64,000 nucleotides of DNA from Mrakia gelida (Eukaryota > Basidiomycota > Tremellomycetes > Cystofilobasidiales > Mrakiaceae): positions 868,001-932,000 of the forward strand of contig BRON01000001.1 in NCBI GenBank assembly GCA_024345305.1. Reading direction: 5' to 3'. Both the position numbers and the translations under genes were made by a program. Shown here in pieces: positions 56,352-64,000 of the stretch. The notes below the pieces were generated by a model. That model searched no databases. It was not told the origin of the DNA and saw only the letters and a list, made by a program, of their open reading frames with translations. Every line of letters starts with the position of its first letter. The first letter of the stretch is position 1.

Positions 56352-59332
56352 TCAAAGTCTCTCGAGACCATTAAACATCTCGTCCACCTCCTCCTCGTCG
56401 TACGTTCCTATCGAGCTGGTGACCGTCGGGCGAGAGGGGAAGGAGTCCATGAAGTTGGGGGGGAGGGAGGGCGAGGAGGGACTGAAGTGGGAGTGGGAGT
56501 GGGAGCGAAGAGGGTGAGGATCCGAACTGGTTTGATTGTTGTTGCCACTCCTCGACGAGCTGGCGGGACGGAGGTTGGAGGTGGAGGAGAGTCGAAGGAG
56601 GTGGTGGTTCTGCTGGGAGCGAGACCGTGGGAAGGGAGGTGGAGAGGGGGCGTTGAGTCCTTCGATGGTCTGGGTCGAGGGGGAAGGGAGAGAAAGGTCA
56701 GCTCGCGTCTCACGCGACGATCTCGAGCGCTCGCGCGGCGGAAAATATCCAGGGGTGATGAGACGCGTCCACTCACCACACTGTTTCCCAACCTCTCCCT
56801 ACCCTCCTCCGAAACCCTCTCCACCGAAACCACCGACGTCGTCTGAACGATCACCGCTGAACTCGTCGACCCTCCTCCCCCTCCTCCCGACGATCCTCGA
56901 CTCCCCTTCTCCGTCAACGCCATCTCGTGCTCGATCTTCTCCCCAGACCTCCTCTTCCCGCTCTCTTCTATCCATCCTTGCTCCTCATCGACCGCTCTCC
57001 TCGACGACCTCTTCTTCCCCACCCCAACCCCAAGGAACGAGATTCTCGCTCCCGTCTTCGATCCCAGCCCACCCACGGCCTTCTTCAGCGACCTCACCCT
57101 CGAGGAGCCCGACACCTTAGAAGGAGTCCTCCCTCCTCCTTCTGAGGTGGTGGTGGGAAGGGAGTCCGACTGGGTTGGTTGTCGTCGGTCGAGGGAGACG
57201 CGTCCTCCCGGTTGATGTTGGTTTTGTTCTTGACGGCGAAGGAAGGCGCGGTAGGCTTCGCGAGGGGAGGAGATGGAGTAGAGGACTGTGAGAGAGGAGA
57301 CTCGGGGGAGGAGGGCGAGAGCTCCTTCGGCCCAGCTACGTGAGAGGAAGGGAAAGAAGGGGGAGGGGGGGCGAGGTTAGCCTGGTCGAGACGATCGAAG
57401 GATTGGAGAAGAGAGGGGGAGGGAGATGGAGAACGAACGTCGGGGTGACCGTGAAGTAGAGGATGTTGAAGATGGTTTGAGTCCTGTAGTAAGAGGAAAA
57501 GAAACGAGGTGAGCGACGGACGTTGGGCGAGAGTGGAAGAAAACAAAGAAGCCGTCGTTCGAGCTCGACGCGTCTCGTTGGAAGAAGACGAAGAGAAAGT
57601 ACTCACAGAGCGAGAACAGCACCACATCTGAGCGCCACGTTGATCAAGACTTGTAGCACTGAATCCGAAGATGTCTGGTAGCCCGTCTTTGGTCGAAGAA
57701 GCAAGGGTTGGGGAAAGCGAAGTCAGTCAGTCAAGACGCGTCGCTTCGATTGAGTGAGAACGAACGAGCTGAGTTGCTCACCTTGGCCTTCCTCGTATCG
57801 CTGTACATCGACCACGCTATCGACAGATCAGCCGCTGTCCCTAGACACAGCCAAAGAAGCTCGAGAAGGGGATAACTGGTGGAGACGCAAAGGGGAAAAG
57901 TGATCGAGAGGTTCAGCACCGTCAGGTCGAACGCAGAACGAAAGGTGAAACGAAGGACGCCCGCCACTCACGCCTTGGATCCTACGAGACGGAAGTCGTT
58001 GTCCTCTCCTCGAGCGAAGAGGTCCGGATAGGAAGCAGTGACTACCACGGCTCCGAGTCCACAACCGAGGGAGCCGAGGATGAGGAGAGCTTTGAAGAGG
58101 CACCAGACGCGTTCGCGAGGGGAGGGACGTCCGGCGGCGAGGGAGCGACAGAAGAGGTAGGAGCGGGTGGCGATGATGGTTTGGCTGAAGGAGATGATGA
58201 GGACGGCGCTGAGAGGGTAGAAGGAGTGTGTGCGTGGGAGGGGGAGGGAGGAGAGGGGAAGACGAGGGAGAGAGAGGGACGAAGGAAGAGGTGAGCTTCG
58301 TCGGCGGAATTGGAGGGGAGGGAAAAAGGAAACGACGGACGAACAGGGTTGGGAGCATGACGACTTGAGGTTCTAGTAGAGGAGATGAGAGGAGAGCAGA
58401 GTTAGCATCGAAATCTCGAGCGGAAGAAGAGCGAGAGCCGAACGCACTCCAGTGGATGTCTCCCAATCTCGACCAGTCGCCAAACCCGAGGGCGAAAATG
58501 TCTATGTCTCTCGATACCTGGACTCCTACGTGGAGCAGATTCGCAAGAAGGATAGCCCATATCACAGCTCTCGTCCTAGGGGAGTCCTTCCTGAGATCAG
58601 AGCGAACGAACGAAACGGTTCAGCAAGGGAGTCGGTATGTTTCAGGCCAGGCGAAACGAGACCAACGCGTTTCTTCCTTCCAAAACAAATCCCCGAGATG
58701 TGGAAGAAGTTTTTGGAAGGATGAAGAAGAGATGGAAGAGAGAAGCGAGAGAGAGAGGGGGGGGGGGGGGGGGGGGGGGGGGGTGGACTGACTTGTATCG
58801 ACGAAGGTAGTAGGAGACCTGGGAGAGGGACGAAAGCGAGAGAGAGATCGAGAGAGGTGAGCTCGATGAGTTCGTTTCGCCTTCCTCCTTACAGTGAGCG
58901 TCCCTCCTTCTTCTGCAGAGGAGAAAGGGCTCACCTGTACGACCAAGGCTCCCAGGAGGATGTAGGATAAGGCGTTGCAGAGTAAGATGGGGACGAGGAA
59001 GTAAGGATCGATGTTCTTTGGCCAGAAGAGAGGAGGGAAGGTCGAGGTGAGGTCGAAGGGGTCTGAGGGCGAGAAGACGATGACCATGGAGAAAGCTGAA
59101 GAAGAAGATAGAGGGCAGAGAGCGGTAGGTTCAGCGTCGGAGAGCTGGAGAGAAGTATGGGAGGAGAGAAGGAGAGGAGAAGCTCACCTTCGTTGTTGAG
59201 CTCGACGGCTTCTCGTCCTTCCTTTTGAGCTTCCTTCCCTCGTTGAAGCGAGAGGGTTTCGATGTGTTGTGTCGCAGGAGATGAAAGAGCGTCGTGGGAG
59301 GGTGAAAGGAGGGAGTAGTAGAGCGAGAGCAA
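56352..59332 (-). CDS. Multi-pass membrane protein with long disordered tail (DUF6534-like)
   Basis: The likely start at 59332 (MLSLYYSLLSPSHDALSSPA) leads over an intron to AFSMVIVFSPSDPFDL. Membrane spans follow: YFLVPILLCNALSYILLGAL, AVIWAILLANLLHVGVQ, SAVLIISFSQTIIATRSYLF, KALLILGSLGCGLGAVVVTA, YPLLELLWLCLGTAADLSIA, then QVLINVALRCGAVLAL and IFNILYFTVTP. This is close to the seven-span layout of basidiomycete DUF6534 proteins, whose function is unknown. The C-terminal half is Ser/Pro-rich with a conserved-looking basic/Gly part and ends EEEVDEMFNGLERL and TGA. One intron carries a run of 27 G on the plus strand. The gene at 63854 is a paralogue. Confidence 0.75.
58757..58783. repeat. Homopolymer run of 27 G
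   Basis: Twenty-seven G in a row on the plus strand, preceded by GAGAGAGA, inside an intron of the minus-strand membrane protein gene (so C-rich in the transcript). A run this long is prone to length error in reads. Confidence 0.95.
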
Positions 59333-60102
59333 AAGTTGTCGTCGTGGTTAGGAAACAAGACGAAGGAGAGCTTGCTGGCTCTTCTCAGGAAAGCAAAGAG
59401 GGAAGATGGAGGCGTCCCTCCCTTCCTTCCCCTTCCCTCCCCACGTTCCCCCCTTTCCCTTTTGCTGGCTCCTTCCCTTCGCTCGTCCAGACCGACGCAA
59501 GCACGTAATTTCTGTACAGGATGGGATGAACGCGACGTTTATTTACCAAAGAGAGGAAAAACCCGAACGAGAACAAAGGGAGACGAACAGGGAGGAAGTT
59601 TTTCAAGAGCCCTTTCTCCCTGGAGCGTCGAGAGAGGGAGAGCAGCCAGGCGATTGATCGAGCTAGCGGGATATCGAGAAGGAGTTGATGAGTGAGCGAG
59701 CCAGAAAGTGGGGAGAGGCAGGAGGAGGAGGGGAGGGGAGTCAGCCCGCGGTGGAGTCAGACAGCGTCAGAGTGGTCTTTTATGGCCCTTTCCTGGCTCT
59801 CCTTCCTAGTGGATGTAGTTTTTCAAGTAGATGAATGGATTCTGTAGATGCCCTGGCTCCTGCCAGTGTGTTTTGTTTTCGGGAAAATGGTGAGCGGAAG
59901 GAGCAGGAGGGTGTACGGGAAGGACGCTAAGCGCTCCCTCTGCTTGAAATCAGTCCTCCCCTTCGCCGCTCCTCCTCCTTCCTTCTTCCCCCCAACTCCT
60001 TCCTTCCCTTCTCTCCCTTTTACTCAAGAAGGACTACAACTCGACTCTCTACACTCTTCACCACCCCCACCCACTTCCCCTTCCCCCTCACATTGGACAA
60101 GA
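59333..60102. other. Divergent promoter region
   Basis: Between the multi-pass membrane protein gene (minus) and the bZIP gene (plus). An ATG at 59848 is in frame with the bZIP frame and would extend the protein by about 85 residues, but the extension is CT-tract-coded (Pro/Ser/Phe-rich) and I do not believe it is translated. Confidence 0.45.
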
Positions 60103-61251
60103 ATGCCCTTTCCTTCGCACTTGCAAGGTCTCAACCTCGTCGACCCTTCTCCGTACGAGAACTCTCCTTCCATTTCGGACGATGACCTCGCCAGGACTCT
60201 CGCCTTATGGACCAACGTCGACTTCTCTTACGACGATGGAGGAATCGGGTTGGAATCTGCTCAAAAGTTGCTGGAACAAGACGCTGCTCTCGCGGCAGGT
60301 CTAGAGAGGGGTCAACGATCCACGAGGGATATCGAAGGAGGACTCCAAAGGAGGGAACACCACTCCTACCAACCCTCAACGACTCCCAACAACGGTCACT
60401 TCGGTCACCAGAGTCACAACCAGGTTCAGGAACAGGATCACTCTTCTTCTTCTTCCTTCTTCGGTCTCCCAAACCAACAACAACTCGATCCAGTTCAACA
60501 ACAGCAGCAGCACGAGGAGGAGGAGGAGGAGTCCCTCGACCCTTTCGGATTCAACTCAACCCTCTTCGCTCTCCACCAGCAGGCCACAGCCAACGCTGCC
60601 CTCGCAGCTAGCCCTGGATCCATCCTCCCCGCCGCCGCTCCTCGATTCAACAATGACGCCGAGGAGGAGGTTCGACCCTCCAACAAGAGGAAGAACATGA
60701 GTCGATCCGAGTCCGTCCTCTCCTCCACCGAGTCTCCTCTCAAGAACGAGCAGAACGACGAGGTCCTCGCTCCCGAGGATGAGTGAGTACCATCTTCATC
60801 TACATCTTCGTCTTCAGCTTTGCGAGCGAGAGAGCTGACCCGCTTCGTTCGTTTCGATCTCACAGCAAGCGAAAGAGGAACACCGCCGCTTCGGCTCGAT
60901 TCCGACAGAAGAAGAAGGAGAGAGAGCAAGCTCTCGAGAAGACTTCCAGTGCGTTTCTTCTCTATCTCTCTCTCTCGCTCGCTTCGCTGCCATGCTATCT
61001 CGGGAAGCTGACCACGTTGCTCGTTATCGCGTTCACAGAGGAGCTCCAGAACCGATGCGCTCTCCTCGAGCGAGAGGTCGAGACTCTTCGACGAGAGAAC
61101 GGGTGAGTCGAGTCTCTTTGCCTCTATCTATCCCTTTCTCTTCTTCTCACTTCGACTCTCTCTTCCTCAACACACCGCTAACCCCCCGTTCTCGTTTCTT
61201 CTTCGCAGCTGGCTCAAGACCATCGTCCTCGGAAACGGAGGAGCCAACTAA
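60103..61251 (+). CDS. bZIP transcription factor (Gcn4/Cys3-like basic region)
   Basis: The ATG at 60103 gives MPFPSHLQGLNLVDPSPYEN. A long acidic and Gln/Ser-rich activation-type region follows, with poly-Gln and poly-Glu runs and LARTLALWTNVDFSYDDG. After an intron comes the basic region KRKRNTAASARFRQKKKERE (the invariant N-x7-R spacing is present: N and R in NTAASARFR), then EQALEKTS, intron, EELQNRCALLEREVETLRRE, intron, NGWLKTIVLGNGG and TAA at 61251. Leucine-zipper heptads run through ALEKTSxELQNRCALLEREV. The NTAASARFR type is found in fungal Gcn4/Cys-3/ATF4-like regulators of amino acid or sulfur metabolism, so a similar role is inference. Confidence 0.88.
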
Positions 61252-62214
61252 AGCCCCCAACCCAAGCCCTCTTCTCCCTCCCTCGCCCCCCCTCTTCTCT
61301 CCCCTCCCTCGCTGCTGCCTGCCTTACCTCCCCACGGATCTGGATCCAACTCCAACCACCCCCACCTCTCCCTCCCCCCCAACCTCACCCTCCTCACCCT
61401 CTTCCTCCTCGAAACCTCTCTCGCAACTCCCTCCCTCCTCCAATCTCAACCCTCCCTCGGTCTCTCGGTCTCGCCGTACTAAACATGTCCATACACTAGC
61501 CCCGTCTCGGTTCCCTTTATCTAGTTCCCCCGTGTGTGTCTGTGCCCTCGTCAGTGTTCGTGTTTTTCTCTCGTTGGATCGAAGAGGCAGAGTCGGGTTT
61601 TGGGTTGGGTTCGGGTTGGTCGCGTTTCGTTTCGACGTTTCGTCCTCGCCCCCCTCCTCCCCCCTTTTCGCCTTTTTCGCCTTTTTGATTCATCTCTCTT
61701 TAGGTAGGTAGTACTTAACTCCATTTTTGTTTCTCTTTTGGTCGTGGAAATCTTATGGTTCTTGTTTGAAACTGTGCGAGGGGGCAGGGAGGGAGGGAGG
61801 GAAAGACAGAGAGAGAGAGAAGAGAGTGAGAGAGGTGAGGGGTTGTAGTTGGTTCGTTCGAGAGATGGGGTGATGGAAGGCTTGGGTACGAAGGAGTGGA
61901 GTGAGTGGAGGGGAGAGGGAGGGCGAGACGAGATGGAGCAGGAGAAGGAGAAGGAGAGCGACGTGCTTTCGTTGACGAGGGAGGGAGAACGAGCGCGGTT
62001 TCTTCGTCGAGTTCGGTTGAGATAGGGAGATAGGGAGAAGGCAGTGGGTGAGGCTCGGTGGAAGACTTGGCCTTGAGATCTTGGGTGGGATGAGGAAGTC
62101 GAGAAAGGGGGACAACGAGAACGAGAACCAAGACGCGCGACCGCTCCTTCTCTTTTCCTCCTCCCCCCATCGTTCTAGTCGTCAAGGTTCCTTTTATACA
62201 AACATCCCAGCAAG
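61252..62214. other. Convergent 3' region, CT/GA-rich
   Basis: Nearly 1 kb downstream of the bZIP and cyclophilin genes. Strongly CT-rich then GA-rich, with no domain in any frame. The long readings here are low-complexity. No gene supported. Confidence 0.45.
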
Positions 62215-63115
62215 CTATATAGCCGAGTTCGCTATCTGCACATCCCACCAACCCAAACGCAAGACCCAAACCAAACCAGCGTCAGCTCTCTCGTCTCGTC
62301 TCTCCTCCTCCCACCTCAACTCGTCTCGTCTCTCCCCTCTCTCGTCGTCTCGACTCACCGGGTTCGCATGCACCGTCACGCTCTGCAACGTAATCTCCTG
62401 CAGCGGTCTGCTCTTCGCGTTCACAGGCACCTTCTCCATGCTATCCAGCGTCGAGTCTGCTCCGTCGATGACCTTCCCTAGGATGGTGTACTTCCCATCG
62501 AGCGAGGGCTGTTTGGCGTAGGTGATGAAGAACTGAGATTTGTTGGTGTCGACGCCTGAGTTGGCCATGGCTACGATGCCTCGGGTGTTGAACTGCGAGG
62601 AGGAGAGGGGCGTGGGAGGGGGGTGAGCTTGGGTGAGAGAAGAGAAGGGAAGGAGGGAAGGGGAGGAGAGAGTCGAGCTGACCTTGAGCGTTGATCGAAC
62701 TTCATCAGCGAAGGGACGGTTCCAGATGGATTGACCTCCTTTGCCTGTCCCTGTTGGGTCTCCAGTCTGGATCATGAAGTTCTTGATATTCCTGCAGATG
62801 GCGCAAGGGCGGAGGAGGAGGAAAAAATGGGGAGGGAGAAGGAGGGTGTGAGCTCGAAGCTGAACGAGAGAGAGAAGAGGTGAGAGAGAGAGAGAGAGAC
62901 TGACCGATGAAAGATGCATCCGTCGTATTGACCTGAAGCGCAGAGGGCGAGGAAGTTCTCGGCTGCTTTGGGAACAGCCTCGCAGAAGATTTCGATCTTG
63001 AGATCACCGTGGGAGGAGTGAAGAGTCACAGACTGAGAAGAAGGGAAGGAGGAGAGCTCGTTAGCGATGAGGATGGGCAGAGAGCGAAGTTTCGAGGGCA
63101 AGAGAACCGAACCAT
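62215..63115 (-). CDS. PPIL3-type cyclophilin (peptidyl-prolyl cis-trans isomerase)
   Basis: The first coding exon is only the ATG (63113-63115), immediately followed by a GTTCGG donor. Exon 2 reads SVTLHSSHGDLKIEIFCEAV, PKAAENFLALCASGQYDGCI and FHR. Exon 3 reads NIKNFMIQTGDPTGTGKGGQ and SIWNRPFADEVRSTLK. Exon 4 reads FNTRGIVAMANSGVDTNKSQ FFITYAKQPSLDGKYTILGK. The last exon adds IANSAI and TAG at 62215. The active-site Arg (FHR), Phe/Met/Gln (FMIQTGD) and MAN...QFFIT motifs are all kept. It is about 165 residues without extra domains, as in PPIL3, a spliceosome-associated cyclophilin in animals. A role in splicing here is inference from the family. Confidence 0.92.
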
Positions 63116-63853
63116 AGAGAAGAGGAGATGGACGCGATGCGATAGATTTCGAGAGCGGGTGGATGAGAGCTTGTAGTTTTGTGAGAGAAGGGAAGGGGTC
63201 GCGAAGGCAGAGGTCGAAGGCGTTGAAGGTCAGCTTTCGAGCTCGTCGACTTCTTCTTCTCTCACTCCGCCACAAGGCTTTTTTGACGAAATCTCTATAT
63301 CTTCTGTTCGAGCGGAATCCTCGATAGTCGATCTACCCTCACACAGCCTCGGTGCAACGTTTCGACCCTCCCTCGACCTTCCTCCCCTTCCTCCCCTCCT
63401 TCCTCCATCTACTCTGGCCCAGCTCGTCAATCGCCAGCACAGACCTGCACCTGTCTCTGATGACCAGCTGACGGTGTTTGCTTCCGAAATCTTTCTTCCG
63501 GCTATATGACTTGCTCGCTGAGAGTTCTTCCTTCAAATGAAGCTCTCGATCGATCTCGCTGAAACCGACTTCTGCTTTCTTACTTCAGTGAGCGTCGAAC
63601 GAAGCTGACCTTCCTTCGACCATCACAAACCCAGCTGGACCCTCTTTCCCTGCCACGATCTCTCTTGTCCAGTCCAGTATCAAATCCGCTCCCTCCTTCG
63701 AAACCCGGACGCTCTGGCACCCCCCAGTTCTCGCCTCGCGAAGGAAACAAAGGGTGAGCTCTTCGAATCGCTTCCTCCCTCCTTCCTCCCTTCTCAAGCT
63801 GACTTCCGCCCTTCTTCTCCTTCTGCCTTCTACAGGCTCTCTAGCTCACGAAC
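63116..63853. other. Divergent promoter region with probable leader intron
   Basis: Between the cyclophilin gene and the partial membrane protein gene. A GGTGAGCTC donor near 63750, CTGAC near 63799 and CTACAG at 63830-63835 outline an intron in the leader of the right-hand gene. Nothing else is supported. Confidence 0.45.
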
Positions 63854-64000
63854 ATGAGCACCTTTGATGCGAGATCGATCTCGCCCTCCTACGACGTCAC
63901 AGCAAGTTTTCCTCCTGCATTCTGGCCTCCTGGGATCTCTCGCACTTTCCTCGTCCCCATCCTCTTCGCCAACGCCGTCTCCTACGTGCTCCTCGGATCT
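63854..64000 (+). CDS. Multi-pass membrane protein, 5' part only (paralogue of the gene at 56352-59332)
   Basis: ATG at 63854 follows a leader intron. The frame reads MSTFDARSISPSYDVTASFP, then PAFWPPGISRTFLVPILFAN and AVSYVLLGS up to the window end. The neighbour gene has FPPLFWPKNIDPYFLVPILL CNALSYILLGAL at the same place, so the two are clearly related. Only the first membrane span is visible. Function unknown, as for the paralogue. Confidence 0.75.
   Translation, partial: MSTFDARSISPSYDVTASFPPAFWPPGISRTFLVPILFANAVSYVLLGS

Noticed and set aside
59848..60102. Longer bZIP protein starting at 59848
   Set aside because: The added part is a reading of the CT-rich leader with no conserved look; the ATG at 60103 follows a typical leader.
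1..64000. tRNA, rRNA, CRISPR or bacterial-type operons
   Set aside because: I looked for T-loop and anticodon patterns, direct repeats with spacers, and closely spaced intronless genes; none were convincing. The introns show a eukaryotic nuclear genome.

Overview
The window is nuclear DNA of a basidiomycete fungus. The dense short introns fit the Microbotryomycetes (Rhodotorula/Sporobolomyces/Leucosporidium-type yeasts), but that placement is inference from gene style, not from a marker gene. The sequence is GC-rich. Almost every gene is cut by 70-130 nt introns with GTGAGT/GTAAGT-like donors, a CTGAC-type branch site (often GCTGAC) and a pyrimidine-rich tract ending in AG. I found about twenty host genes, two full-length copies of one Ty1/copia LTR retrotransposon, and no rRNA, tRNA or CRISPR. 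All exon joins are read by eye.

Left part (1-18 kb): a small acidic protein with a C-terminal NLS-like tail (196-816), a secreted histidine acid phosphatase (1289-3824), a membrane-anchored protoglobin (4851-6379), and then a run of minus-strand genes: exonuclease 1 (EXO1), an unrecognised coiled-coil protein, a Zn2Cys6 transcription factor and a UBR7/Mlo2-type UBR-box + PHD protein.

Middle (17-32 kb): two adjacent minus-strand host genes have each been hit by the same Ty1/copia family. Copy 1 (19001-23837, minus strand) sits in an intron of a multi-pass membrane protein gene that also carries an in-frame TGA. Copy 2 (26754-31428, plus strand) sits in a coding exon of a small KGG-motif stress-type protein gene. 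Each copy has 227-bp LTRs that look identical and a perfect 5-bp target-site duplication (GTCTT, GTCCG). Copy 2 lacks 169 bp of the RNase H region. The missing piece starts with GT and ends with AG, so copy 2 may descend from a spliced genomic RNA. This is the observation I rate highest.

Right part (32-64 kb): N-myristoyltransferase, an MFS hexose transporter, a WSC-domain array with a frameshift, a secreted M43-type metalloprotease, a zinc-cluster factor with only five of the six usual cysteines, a ~950-residue membrane-anchored amidohydrolase, a multi-pass membrane protein, a bZIP factor, a PPIL3-type cyclophilin, and, cut by the window end, a paralogue of the multi-pass membrane protein. 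Apart from that paralogue pair the genes are mostly unrelated housekeeping and accessory functions, and I see no metabolic cluster.
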